Positions 9,301-17,500 of a stretch of 64,000 bases of DNA are shown in pieces. The number at the start of each line of letters is the position of its first letter. Within the stretch, counting starts at the first letter, position 1. A program made the position numbers and the translations under genes. The notes beneath the pieces were generated by a model. It saw only the letters and a program-made list of their open reading frames with translations. It was not told where the DNA came from and searched no databases. The DNA comes from Alcaligenaceae bacterium (GTDB lineage Bacteria; Pseudomonadota; Gammaproteobacteria; Burkholderiales; Burkholderiaceae_B): NCBI GenBank assembly GCA_013416435.1, contig JACCEN010000009.1:124001-188000 (forward strand), written 5' to 3'.

Positions 9301-10299
9301 CGTGACCTCGAGCCAGTTTCCTTGCGGGTCGACCATGCGCCACCAGGCAAGGTTGTCGAGCGCCGTGCCCCACAGCACCGCTTTCTTGCCGCCCGCGTTC
9401 ATGGCGACGTTGCCGCCCACGCAGGACGCATCCGCCGAGGTGGGGTCCACCGCAAAAACCTGCCCGGCGGCTTCGGCCGCTTCGGCGACGCGTCGTGTGA
9501 CCACGCCCGCGCCGGTCAGTATCGTATACACGGGTTCAGCGACGCCGGGCAGTTGCGTGGGCTCGGCCGGGCTCATGGCGTCGAGCTTTTCGGTATTGAT
9601 GACGGCGGACCGCGCGGTGAGCGGGATGGCGCCGCCGGTATAGCCCGTGCCGCCGCCCCTCGGAATGATGGTGAGGCCCAGTTCGATACAGGCGCGGACG
9701 AGCGCCGCGATTTCGTTTTCCGTATCGGGCGTGAGCACCACGAAGGGGTATTCGACGCGCCAGTCCGTGGCATCGGTAACGTGCGATACCCGGGAAAGGC
9801 CGTCGAACTTGATGTTGTCCTTGTGCGTGATGCGGCCCAGGCGCTTGATGGCCTTCTTCCGCAACTCCGTCGTCTTGACGAACTCTTCTTCGAAGCCGGC
9901 CACGGCATAGCGCGCGGCGCCCAGCAGCTTCGCGACCTTGCCGTCGCGCTCGGTGCTGCTCGTGTCGCGGCGCTGGTCCACTTCGTTCAGGCGGTGATTG
10001 AGCGCCTGAATGAGTTGTTGCCTGCGCTTCGGGTTGTGCAGCAAGTCGTCCTGCAGATAGGGGTTGCGCTGTACCACCCAGATATCGCCCAGCACTTCGA
10101 AGAGCATCCGCGCGGACCGGCCGGTGCGCCGCTCGCCCCGCAGCTCGGACAGCATCTGCCAGGCTTCATCGCCAAGCAGGCGAAGCACGATTTCGCGGTC
10201 GGAGTAGGAGGTGTAGTTGTATGGGATCTCGCGCAGGCGCGGTGTGGTGGCAAGCGGTGCCTGGGCGGCAAGCAGATGACTGGCTACGGGGGCGTTCAT
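6358..10299 (-). CDS. FAD-linked dehydrogenase with DUF3683, 4Fe-4S and CCG domains
   Basis: 1313-residue fusion related to the GlcD/Dld-type flavin dehydrogenases of 2-hydroxyacids joined to a GlpC-like iron-sulfur electron-transfer part; the exact substrate is unknown. In order: an N-terminal domain I recognise as DUF3683 (about 20-110), a PCMH FAD-binding domain with [14 protein letters not shown] (about 214-227), the FAD-oxidase C-terminal domain with [11 protein letters not shown], two 4Fe-4S motifs ([11 protein letters not shown] near 846 and [12 protein letters not shown] near 910), and cysteine-rich CCG segments ([26 protein letters not shown]; about 1060-1220). Probably a cytoplasmic or membrane-associated oxidoreductase feeding electrons to quinone. 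It is monocistronic, with its stop just beyond a repeat cluster. Confidence 0.88.
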   Translation of the reverse strand: MNAPVASHLLAAQAPLATTPRLREIPYNYTSYSDREIVLRLLGDEAWQMLSELRGERRTGRSARMLFEVLGDIWVVQRNPYLQDDLLHNPKRRQQLIQALNHRLNEVDQRRDTSSTERDGKVAKLLGAARYAVAGFEEEFVKTTELRKKAIKRLGRITHKDNIKFDGLSRVSHVTDATDWRVEYPFVVLTPDTENEIAALVRACIELGLTIIPRGGGTGYTGGAIPLTARSAVINTEKLDAMSPAEPTQLPGVAEPVYTILTGAGVVTRRVAEAAEAAGQVFAVDPTSADASCVGGNVAMNAGGKKAVLWGTALDNLAWWRMVDPQGNWLEVTRLEHNLGKIHDAKEARFELKWFDGKHAPGAVPLRNELLVIEGSRFRKTGLGKDVTDKFLAGLPGVQKEGCDGLITSARWIVHRMPAHTRTVCMEFFGQARNAVPSIVEVKGYLDGPGKALGAILAGLEHLDERYLRAVGYATKSKRGVLPKMVLIGDIVGDDADAVAKAASEVVRIANSRHGEGFVAVSAEARKRFWLDRARTAAIARHTNAFKINEDVVIPLNRMGEYTDAIERINIELSTRNKLRLLDHIETFLQGDLPIGKIEDHDDAEHTREEILAGRTRDALQSLRTVRERWRWLLDGLDLPLAQNIETLCRLGLQSMRPVLEERLREQPDASIFDLVQDHTLRISWKTEVRALMERYFAGADCAAVLAEIQAIHDRVLKGRVFVALHMHAGDGNVHTNIPVNSDDYDMLREANEAVARIMQIARSLDGVISGEHGIGLTKYEFLTEEELAPFQDYKRRIDPNDHFNAGKLMPGADLRNAWTPSFNLLGYESLIMQRSEIGSISNAIKDCLRCGKCKPVCATHVPRANLLYSPRNKILATSLLIEAFLYEEQTRRGVSLKHWEEFEDVADHCTVCHKCYNPCPVDIDFGDVSMEMRSLLRRMGKKSFNPGTTAAMFFLNAKDPAVIKATRKAMIDVGYKAQRLAHDVLAGSSRKQVAQPPATQGKAPIREQVIHFINKKMPGGLPKQTARKLLDIEDADYVPIIRNPAGTSPDTEAVFYFPGCGSERLFSQVGLATQAMLWHAGVQTVLPPGYLCCGYPQRGNGMTDKAEKIITDNRVLFHRMATTLNYLDIKTVVVSCGTCYDQLAGYEFEKIFPGCRLIDIHEYLLEKGIQINGVQGVRYMYHDPCHTPMKLQDPMKTVKALVGDEAIKTDRCCGESGTLAVSRPDISTQVRFRKSEELAKNTQAIRADGYAGEVKMLTSCPSCLQGLSRYQGETGMEADYIVVEMARHILGEDWMQNYVRDANAGGIERVLV

Positions 10300-10377
10300 G
10301 ACAGGAAAAAAGGATGGCCCTTAAAGACACAGTGTAAGGGATTACGTTGAGTTTAAACCAGAACGCGTGCCCCGCCT

Positions 10378-10899
10378 TCAGTGATTGCCGGGAAAGAACC
10401 ACAGCAAGGCGCTGGTCATGCCCGCATAGCGCAGGAACTTGCCGATGGCCATGTACATCACCGAAGGCCAGAAGGGCAGCTTCAGCCAGCCCGCCACCGC
10501 GCACAGCGGGTCGCCCAGCAGAGGCATCCAGGAGAACAGCAGCGCACGCGGGCCGAGCCGGTGCAGCCAGTAGCTGATGTAGTCGTGCCAGCGGCCGCCG
10601 GCCTTGTTCCTGATCTTGTGTGGATGTGTCTCGCGCCAGTTTTCATAGGCCTTTTCCGCGCCCAGCCCCATGCCGTAGCTGATTGCGCCTCCTATCGTGT
10701 TCCCCGCCGTGGCCACGGCGATGGCGGCCCAGAACATGTCGGGCGCCATCTTCAGATATCCGAAGACGGCCGGCTCGGATCCCAGGGGCAGTAGGGTCGC
10801 CGACACGAGGCTCACCACGAAGATGGCGCTCAGGCCCACGCTGGGCAGGGCCAGGGTGAGCAGCAGCCAGTGTATCGAGTGTTGCAGCCAAGCTTCCAT
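10378..10899 (-). CDS. YqaA-family (VTT/SNARE-associated) membrane protein
   Basis: 173-residue polytopic inner-membrane protein with hydrophobic stretches at about 20-40 (VGLSAIFVVSLVSATLLPLG), 55-80, 115-135 and 145-168, and the PLGSEP and GxxxG-rich GNTIGGAISYGMG segments typical of the YqaA branch of the DedA/VTT superfamily. The role is not established; relatives act in lipid scrambling or membrane homeostasis. It is divergent from ilvA. Confidence 0.85.
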   Translation of the reverse strand: MEAWLQHSIHWLLLTLALPSVGLSAIFVVSLVSATLLPLGSEPAVFGYLKMAPDMFWAAIAVATAGNTIGGAISYGMGLGAEKAYENWRETHPHKIRNKAGGRWHDYISYWLHRLGPRALLFSWMPLLGDPLCAVAGWLKLPFWPSVMYMAIGKFLRYAGMTSALLWFFPGNH

Positions 10900-11028
10900 A
10901 ACATGTCATCGCGATGCGGTGGCGCTAGTTTATCGCCGAAACGGCAATGGCCAGGGGATCGCGCTATGGTATCCTTTTGCTACAACTTTGCCGTATTTTC
11001 CGCCCTCGCATCACCGCACTCTCCTCTC

Positions 11029-12537
11029 ATGTCGACTGACTATCTAAAGCGCATCCTGACGTCCAAGGTTTATGACGTGGCCGTCGAGACCCCTCTTGAT
11101 TTCGCCCCCCAGGTTTCCGCTCGTATCCATAACAACGTCTACCTCAAGCGCGAAGACACGCAGGCCGTCTTCAGCTTCAAGTTGCGGGGCGCCTACAACA
11201 AGATGGCAAACCTGAGCCCGACCGAGCTCAAGCGCGGCGTGATCGCGGCCTCGGCCGGCAATCATGCGCAAGGCGTCGCCATGTCGGCGCGTCGGCTGGG
11301 ATGCCGGGCCGTCATCGTCATGCCGATCACGACCCCGCAGGTCAAGATCGACGCCGTGCGCGGCTTTGGCGGCGAGGTCGTGCTGGCCGGAGAAAGCTTC
11401 TCCGACGCCTACGAGCACGCCAAGGAGCTGGAGAAGAAAGAGAAGCTCACCTTCGTCCATCCGTTCGACGACCCCGACGTCATTGCCGGGCAGGGCACGA
11501 TAGGCATGGAGATCCTGCGCCAGCATCCTGGTCCCATCGACGCCATCTTCGTGGCGATCGGCGGCGGCGGGCTGATCGGGGGCGTGTCCGCCTATGTCAA
11601 GCAGCTGCGGCCCGACATCAAGGTGATCGGGGTACAAACCTTCGATTCCGACGCCATGGCGCGCAGCGTGAAAGCGGGGCGCCGGGTTACGTTGAACGAC
11701 GTGGGCCTGTTCTCGGACGGCACGGCGGTCAAGCAAGTGGGGCTCGAGACCTTCAAGCTTGCGCGCGAGTTCGTCGATGACTATGTGCATGTGGACACCG
11801 ACGCCATCTGCGCGGCCATCAAGGATGTCTTCCAGGATACGCGCAGCGTGCTGGAACCCGCGGGGGCGCTGGCGCTGGCGGGCGCCAAGCGCTATGCGGC
11901 GGCGAACAAATGGAAGGACAAGAACCTGGTCGTGATCGCTTGCGGCGCGAACATGAATTTCGACAGGCTGCGTTTCGTGGCTGAACGCGCCGACGTCGGC
12001 GAGGCGCGCGAAGCGCTGTTCGCCCTGACGCTGCCCGAGAAGCGGGGAAGCTTTCTGAAGCTGTGCGAGGCAGTCGGGAATCGCAGTGTCACCGAGTTCA
12101 ACTATCGCATTTCAGATGCGGATCAAGCTCACGTCTACGTCGGCCTGCAAATCAGTTCCGAGGCCGAAATCGAGAAGCTGGCCGCGAACTTCCGCAAGAA
12201 GGGCTTCCCCACGCTGGACCTGACCAGCAATGAAATGGCCAAGACCCACTTGCGCTACATGGTGGGTGGGCGCTCGGCGCTGGCCGATCATGAAATGCTC
12301 TTCCGTTTCGAGTTTCCCGAGCGCCCCGGCGCGTTGATGAAGTTCCTGGGCGCAATGAGCCCGGACTGGAACATCAGCCTCTTCCACTACCGGAATCAAG
12401 GCGATGACTACGGCCGGATCCTGGTCGGCATACAAGTGCCGCCCGCGGACAAGAAGGCCTTCAAGGACTTCCTCGACGGCTTGGGCTATCCATACTGGAA
12501 TGAAAGCGATAACCCCGCGTACCGGCTCTTCCTCTAG
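11029..12537 (+). CDS. ilvA: threonine ammonia-lyase, biosynthetic
   Basis: PLP enzyme deaminating threonine to 2-oxobutanoate, the first step of isoleucine synthesis. From MSTDYLKRIL (ATG 11029) it is 502 residues, close to the usual length. The catalytic domain has the Schiff-base Lys51 in FSFKLRGAYNK, SAGNHAQG and the glycine loop GGGGLIGG. The C-terminal half has two ACT-like regulatory segments (from about 325 to 502, e.g. ALTLPEKRGSFLKLCE and FRFEFPERPGALMKFL), so isoleucine/valine feedback is expected. The track-length frame extends upstream but lacks family sequence. The next gene starts inside its last 38 bp. Confidence 0.95.
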   Translation: MSTDYLKRILTSKVYDVAVETPLDFAPQVSARIHNNVYLKREDTQAVFSFKLRGAYNKMANLSPTELKRGVIAASAGNHAQGVAMSARRLGCRAVIVMPITTPQVKIDAVRGFGGEVVLAGESFSDAYEHAKELEKKEKLTFVHPFDDPDVIAGQGTIGMEILRQHPGPIDAIFVAIGGGGLIGGVSAYVKQLRPDIKVIGVQTFDSDAMARSVKAGRRVTLNDVGLFSDGTAVKQVGLETFKLAREFVDDYVHVDTDAICAAIKDVFQDTRSVLEPAGALALAGAKRYAAANKWKDKNLVVIACGANMNFDRLRFVAERADVGEAREALFALTLPEKRGSFLKLCEAVGNRSVTEFNYRISDADQAHVYVGLQISSEAEIEKLAANFRKKGFPTLDLTSNEMAKTHLRYMVGGRSALADHEMLFRFEFPERPGALMKFLGAMSPDWNISLFHYRNQGDDYGRILVGIQVPPADKKAFKDFLDGLGYPYWNESDNPAYRLFL

Positions 12538-14062
12538 TAAAAACGGCGCGCCGTTCTCCTACCGGCCCCGCCTGGGGCTGGAGATGGAAATGGTGGTTGC
12601 CGACGCGCAGTCCGGCGCCAGCCTGCCCGTACGACGCTATTTTGAAGCGCTTGCCGCGGTGAAGCGGCGCAAGGGCGTCGACTGCGAGCCTTATTATCTC
12701 GACGGGCGTTGCGTGGGGCTGAGCACGGCTCGCGCGGATTGCGGTCTGGACAATGGCTTCAATCTGCTGGAAACCGCATTGGCACCGATAGAGGGCGGGA
12801 AGGGCGGCCTGGAGCGGCTGGCTGTTGCGGCAAATGCCGAACTGGCGGATACGCTGAGCGCCTTGCAGGTGGACGGGGCATGCGTGTTGAGCGCATCGCA
12901 GCACCCTACCTGCGGCCGCGACGCCGAGTGGTATCGACGGGTCTGCGTGTCCAGGCCCATCTATCGTGAACTGCGCGAATATCGTGGCTGGCATCATTGG
13001 GAAGGCATAGACGCCAAGGCACAGAATGGCGCCAATACGTCGGTTCCGGTCCGGGATGCGATTCGCGCATTGAACGTGGCGGTCGCGCTGGCGCCGGCCA
13101 GCATCGCCCTGTTTGCCAACAGCCCCATCGAATCGGGGCGGATCTCGGGCTACAAGGAGAACCGCATGAGGCTGTGGCCGCATGTGTTCGCTCCGGCCCG
13201 CTTTCCCGGCGACCTGTACCTGAGCCGGTATCCGGCTCGCCCTTTTCGCGATCTTGCCGACTTCTTCCACTGGATGTTCGGCCCCGGCACGGTCACACGC
13301 GGCCTGCCGCTGGAGCTTTCCGACGACTACAAGGCGGCGCCGACCGCTTTGCCGGAAGGCGACCCCTGCCTGCAAGACTTCCTGCGTGCCGCGCGCTGGC
13401 CCGCCCGGCGCATGGACAATGGGCAAGGAGTGGATCTCGTTCCGCACGCGCAGCACTTTGAGTATTCGCAGATCGGCCAGTTTCTCGATGCCAGGCTGCG
13501 CTACAAGCTGCACACGCCGCCTTCCCTTGCGGATATCTTGCGGGCCTGGGAACAGGATGGCGGCTTGGAAGCGCTGTTCGAGCAATGCGGCGCCGACGCT
13601 TACATCGAGGCCCGCGGGCCGGGCGCCGCCTTCGCAGACGCGGATTTGCTGGAAGAGGCGGGGGACGAGGCGGCACGCAGCGTGATCGCTGCGCCTTCGG
13701 CCTTGCAGGCCGGTTTGCTGGGCAACCTGGACGAGGCCTGCCGGCTGCTGCAAAACCGGACGTGGGAAGGCCTGGGCGCCCTGCGCGAACCGGCGATGCG
13801 ATTCGGCCTGGCGCATGAAGGAGTCAGGAGCTTGTGCGCAGAGGTCCTGGCCATCGCACGGGACGGATTGGACGCCGGCGATCGGCGCTGGCTGGCTTAT
13901 CCCGAGTTCGTGCTGGCTACCGGCCGAAGCGCCGCGGATCGCATGCTGGACACCTGGGTATCCGCCGTTGGCGGACCGGAAGCGCGGATGCGGGCGGTAT
14001 TGGGCAGGCACGCGGCGCTGCATCCCGACGTCTTTGAGGGTCAGACCCGATACCGGGTCTGA
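12500..14062 (+). CDS. glutamate-cysteine ligase (GCS2 family)-like protein
   Basis: About 520 residues. The N-terminal core YRPRLGLEMEMVVAD is the substrate-binding GxExE strand of the GCS2 carboxylate-amine ligase family (GshA-2/YbdK/EgtA type), followed by ETALAPIEGG, SASQHPTC and NGANTSVPVRDAIRALN, which match the family's active-site layout. The likely reaction is gamma-glutamyl transfer onto an amine or cysteine, but the substrate cannot be read from sequence. The only usable in-frame start before the conserved core is the ATG at 12500, which overlaps ilvA by 38 bp. The last eight residues (EGQTRYRV) and the TGA stop are supplied by a palindromic repeat at 14038-14065. Confidence 0.75.
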   Translation: MKAITPRTGSSSSKNGAPFSYRPRLGLEMEMVVADAQSGASLPVRRYFEALAAVKRRKGVDCEPYYLDGRCVGLSTARADCGLDNGFNLLETALAPIEGGKGGLERLAVAANAELADTLSALQVDGACVLSASQHPTCGRDAEWYRRVCVSRPIYRELREYRGWHHWEGIDAKAQNGANTSVPVRDAIRALNVAVALAPASIALFANSPIESGRISGYKENRMRLWPHVFAPARFPGDLYLSRYPARPFRDLADFFHWMFGPGTVTRGLPLELSDDYKAAPTALPEGDPCLQDFLRAARWPARRMDNGQGVDLVPHAQHFEYSQIGQFLDARLRYKLHTPPSLADILRAWEQDGGLEALFEQCGADAYIEARGPGAAFADADLLEEAGDEAARSVIAAPSALQAGLLGNLDEACRLLQNRTWEGLGALREPAMRFGLAHEGVRSLCAEVLAIARDGLDAGDRRWLAYPEFVLATGRSAADRMLDTWVSAVGGPEARMRAVLGRHAALHPDVFEGQTRYRV

Positions 14063-14065
14063 CCC
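14038..14065. repeat. palindromic repeat, 28-bp variant holding a stop codon
   Basis: 28-bp variant: arms GGGTCAGACCC and GGGTCTGACCC around GATACC. It encodes the last residues and the TGA of the upstream ligase gene. Confidence 0.9.
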
Positions 14066-14080
14066 TGGGCAAAAAGCGGC

Positions 14081-14110
14081 GGGGTCAGACCCGGTACGGG
14101 GTCTGACCCC
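14081..14110. repeat. palindromic 30-bp repeat, one mismatch
   Basis: Consensus copy except that the left arm ends CCCGG instead of CCCCG next to the TAC centre. Second of three copies in a row between convergent genes. Confidence 0.92.
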
Positions 14111-14130
14111 ATGACATCGCCGCGGTCCGC

Positions 14131-14160
14131 GGGGTCAGACCCCGCATGGGGTCTGACCCC
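14131..14160. repeat. palindromic 30-bp repeat, GCAT centre
   Basis: Both arms match the consensus (GGGGTCAGACCCC / GGGGTCTGACCCC), with GCAT in place of GTAC at the centre. It ends 12 bp beyond the stop of the leftward binding-protein gene. Confidence 0.93.
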
Positions 14161-14172
14161 TGGATACCGGCT

Positions 14173-15342
14173 TCAAGGCGCTTTTTCGTAGACCTCGTCG
14201 GCCGCCAGCAGGATATCGACGGGCGGATCGAAACCGATGATGCGGGCAGTGCCCAGGTTCAGCGCGATCTTGGGCGGATCCACCCACAACTGGCTCAGTT
14301 GCCGGGGCTTGGCGCCATTGAAGATCCGGGCGATGGTTTCGGCGTGGAACAATCCTACGTAGGAGACGTCCGCCTGGGCCAGGCTGAGCAATATGCCTTG
14401 CTCGACTTCCTGCGACCCCGCCATGGAGAAGCTGGGTATCTTTGCCTTTTCCAGGATGTGCGCCAAGTCTTTGATCGAGGCGCTGGTGATGCCTCGATGC
14501 AAAGTAACGTAGGCGGCGTCGACCTTGCTCGACAGCTGGCGATAGCAGTTCAGCGCGTTTTCGGTGGCGGCTTCGGTGGCGATGCTGTTCGACTGCGCAT
14601 GGCAATGTTCGACCGAGAAGCCTAGCTCTTCCGCCACTTGCTCGACGGCGGCGACGGCGGCGTAGCTGCGGCCGGCATCGCTGTCTTCGTAGACGATGCC
14701 CAGCTTCTTGAAGGGCACGATCTCATGGAAGAGGCGAACCTGGCGCTGGTAGCGGTCAGGCTCGATCCGGGCATGCAGGTTGTCGCGGCCGCTGTCGGCG
14801 GCGCTGTCGGAGATCTTGGCCGCGATGGGATCGCTGGCCGAGCCCACGATGGTCGGTATGGGAGGCCCGAGCGCGCGCATGTCCTGGCCGGCCCAGGTGC
14901 CCATCGCAATGATGAGGTCGATGTCTTTCTTCTGGTCGAGGCGATGCATGATGGCCTCGCGCATGGGCGCTCGCTTGTCGGCATCGAAATCGCCGGGCTG
15001 CCACCAGGCGTCCTCGACGAATTCGAGCTGGCTGCTTCGCGCGTTCCGGCTTAGCCAGGACCATAGTTCGCGGCCCGTCATGCCGGTGGGAATGTCTTCG
15101 CTGAGCCCGAGCCATCCCAGGCGCTGCAGCCCTCCGACGATGGCGCCGAGGGTGCGCGGGTATTCACTGTATTCGCCGCTTTCGACGTAGCCCAGGCGCC
15201 AGCGGGTGCCGTCGGGCTTGCTGGTCGGCGAGGTCATGAATACCTGGGGCGGCGCGGCGGACGTGCCGCCGGCTGCCTGGGCTTGCGGCACGCCGGACAG
15301 GCCCAGGGCGAGGAGCGCGGCGGCGAAGTAGCGTGAAATCAT
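14173..15342 (-). CDS. periplasmic ABC-type substrate-binding protein
   Basis: 389 residues with a signal peptide (FAAALLALGLSGVPQAQA, about 5-23) and a two-lobed fold of the ABC_sub_bind/DUF534 type: LGYVESGEYSEYPRTLGAIVGGL, DLIIAMGTWAGQDM, IPTIVGSASDPI, LGIVYEDSDAGRSYAAVA, AAYVTLHRGIT. The ligand is unknown. No ABC permease or ATPase accompanies it; instead its start overlaps by 4 bp (ATGA) the stop of a Cache-HAMP-PP2C phosphatase. I infer that it may be a ligand-presenting partner of that membrane receptor rather than a transport component. Confidence 0.85.
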   Translation of the reverse strand: MISRYFAAALLALGLSGVPQAQAAGGTSAAPPQVFMTSPTSKPDGTRWRLGYVESGEYSEYPRTLGAIVGGLQRLGWLGLSEDIPTGMTGRELWSWLSRNARSSQLEFVEDAWWQPGDFDADKRAPMREAIMHRLDQKKDIDLIIAMGTWAGQDMRALGPPIPTIVGSASDPIAAKISDSAADSGRDNLHARIEPDRYQRQVRLFHEIVPFKKLGIVYEDSDAGRSYAAVAAVEQVAEELGFSVEHCHAQSNSIATEAATENALNCYRQLSSKVDAAYVTLHRGITSASIKDLAHILEKAKIPSFSMAGSQEVEQGILLSLAQADVSYVGLFHAETIARIFNGAKPRQLSQLWVDPPKIALNLGTARIIGFDPPVDILLAADEVYEKAP

Positions 15343-17390
15343 GAAAGGGCTCTTTTGGCTGCGATGACCGTGATGTCGTCCGATTGATCGGTGTCGTGCG
15401 CGAACTCGCGCACATGCCGGATCAGCGCGTCGGTGGTGGCCTGGGCATTGGCCGGCGCCCGGTGTGCAAGAAACTCGAACAGCCGTTGTTCGCCGTACAG
15501 TTCACCGGCCGGATTGAGCGCTTCGGTGACGCCGTCGGTATAGCCTACCACCGTTTCGCCGGGTTCCAGCACGGCGGTGAAGCGCCGGTAGGGCAGGCCG
15601 TCCTGGACGCCGCAGGCAGGGCCGCTGCGCCCTTCCAGCATGCGCAGTTCACCGTTGCCTTGCAGGACGCACAAGGGTGGATGGCCCGCATTGGCCCAGG
15701 CCAGTTCGCCCGTTTCGAGGTCTATCACCGCGAGAATCAGAGTGACGAACATGAGGTTCGGGTTGTTTTCGGACAGGCGATTGTTCACGCGTTCCATCAG
15801 TTGGGCGGGGTCGGTTTCGTCTTCGGCGCAAGCCCGGACGAGCGTACGCGTGACGGCCATGAACAGGGCGGCCGGCACGCCCTTGTCGGAGACGTCGCCA
15901 ATGACGAAGCAGAGCTTGCCGTTGTTGAGCAGGAAGTAGTCGTAAAGATCGCCGCCCACTTCCTTGGCCGGCAGCATGGTGGCGTAGAGGTCGACCTTGT
16001 CCAGGATGGTTCGGTCGAGCGGAACGGGAAGCAGCCCCATCTGGATGTCGTGGGCGATGCTCAATTCGCTTTGCAGGCGTTCGCGGCTCGAAGTCTCCTG
16101 CACGAGGCTGGCGATTTTTTCGCGCAGCTGTTCATCCATGAAGATGAAGGTGGAGGCCAGCCTTCCGACCTCATCCGGTTGCTTGCGCGGCAGCTGGGCG
16201 ATGTGATCGGGGATGTCGGCGGCCGCGCTCAAGTCCTGTTCGGGCAGCTTGCGGGCGAAATCGCTGAGCTGTTGCAGCGGCCGCGTGATGCGCGCCGACA
16301 TGGCCCATGCCACGAGCAGTGAAATGGCCAGCACGCCCAGGAAGATCGTGCCCAGCCGGAATCGCAGGACGGTGGCGGGGCGCGTCAGGTCATCGGTGGG
16401 AACCGCCGCCACGATGGTCCAGCCCAAAGGCTTGAAACGGGCGGCGCTGACTTCCCAGTCGCCTTTTTCCGACGGGCTGTCGAAAGTGAAGGTGGCGATG
16501 TCTCCGCTGGGGGGAACCTTGAGCAGCATGTCGCGCAGCGTCGACCCGCTTTCCGGCTCGCGTTCGTCGAGCAGGCCGGCATGCTCCGCCGGCAAGGGGG
16601 AGACGAGTTCGCCGTTGTCCTGAACGATGAAGGCGAAGCCCGAGTCGGCCAGGCGCAAGGTTTCCAGCGCTTCGCTGACCGCATTCTCCATTTCGGCGCG
16701 TCGAAGGTCGAACTGTTCGGAGACCTCGCGCGCGTTGTCGGTGATGGCGAAGATCCAGTCCCACGGTTCGAAATAGGAAAAATAGGCGTAGCGCAGTTCT
16801 CCCTTGCCGTCGTTGGCGCTGGAGGGCCAGCGGTAGATGGCGAAGCTTTGCCCGGTCGTGCGTGCTTCCTGGTAGGCCGAGGCGGCGAGGTCGTGGCCCT
16901 TGAAGTCCTTGAGGGCGGACAGGTTCATGCCCAGGAGCTCGCGCTTGCCGCTTGCGATGGTGATGAGGTCGTGATTGAAAATGAAGGCGTAGCGGTCTTT
17001 GTCGAGGGCCAGGCCGTTGATCCATTGCTTGGCCAGGTCCTCGGCTTCGGTCGTGGTGATCTGCCTGCGCTCCACCTGTTCGGCAAACATGTCGAGCACG
17101 GAACGCACCGTCGTGCCCAATTGAACCAGGTGGCTTCTGCCGTTGCGCACGGTGATGATCTTGTCATTGAGCAGCGCGCCCCATCGCGCCTCGCTATCGC
17201 GCACCAGCAGATTGAGTACGTTGCGCACGGCTTGTTCTTCGCTGGCGACCACGGTGCGCGTGACATTGCGCTGGGTGACCAGGAGCACCGCGACGGCGAC
17301 CATCAACAAGGTGAGGCCGACAAGCAGAAATATTTTGCTGCGCAGCGAGGCAAGTCGCATAAAGGGCACCGGCTCGGTATTCATTTGCAT
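15339..17390 (-). CDS. membrane Cache-HAMP-PP2C (SpoIIE/RsbU-type) phosphatase
   Basis: About 683 residues from the likely start MQMNTEP (17390; ATGs at 17384 and 17360 are alternatives). A TM segment (KIFLLVGLTLLMVAVAVLLV) is followed by a periplasmic double-Cache-like region with the repeated Y-x-PW-W pattern (FSYFEPWDWIFAITDNA; ARFKPLGWTIVAAVPTDD), a second TM (GTIFLGVLAISLLVAWAMS), HAMP (ARITRPLQQLSDFARKLP), a coiled linker with the RsbU-type HDIQMGLLP, and a PP2C domain with VGGDLYDYF, VIGDVSDKG, ANAGHPPL, GYTDGVTEALN and SDDITVI. It should dephosphorylate a STAS anti-sigma antagonist on an external signal. The frame is open another 62 residues upstream, but that sequence is Arg-rich and unlike a protein start. 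Confidence 0.92.
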   Translation of the reverse strand: MQMNTEPVPFMRLASLRSKIFLLVGLTLLMVAVAVLLVTQRNVTRTVVASEEQAVRNVLNLLVRDSEARWGALLNDKIITVRNGRSHLVQLGTTVRSVLDMFAEQVERRQITTTEAEDLAKQWINGLALDKDRYAFIFNHDLITIASGKRELLGMNLSALKDFKGHDLAASAYQEARTTGQSFAIYRWPSSANDGKGELRYAYFSYFEPWDWIFAITDNAREVSEQFDLRRAEMENAVSEALETLRLADSGFAFIVQDNGELVSPLPAEHAGLLDEREPESGSTLRDMLLKVPPSGDIATFTFDSPSEKGDWEVSAARFKPLGWTIVAAVPTDDLTRPATVLRFRLGTIFLGVLAISLLVAWAMSARITRPLQQLSDFARKLPEQDLSAAADIPDHIAQLPRKQPDEVGRLASTFIFMDEQLREKIASLVQETSSRERLQSELSIAHDIQMGLLPVPLDRTILDKVDLYATMLPAKEVGGDLYDYFLLNNGKLCFVIGDVSDKGVPAALFMAVTRTLVRACAEDETDPAQLMERVNNRLSENNPNLMFVTLILAVIDLETGELAWANAGHPPLCVLQGNGELRMLEGRSGPACGVQDGLPYRRFTAVLEPGETVVGYTDGVTEALNPAGELYGEQRLFEFLAHRAPANAQATTDALIRHVREFAHDTDQSDDITVIAAKRALS

Positions 17391-17500
17391 GGGATTGTAA
17401 ATTACTATTGCATATCTGCGCTGGCCTTTCCGGCACGCGGCAACGTTCGGCGACGGCTTTGCGCGCGCCGCGCGCCTTTCTCCGCACTGATTCCAGGCAC

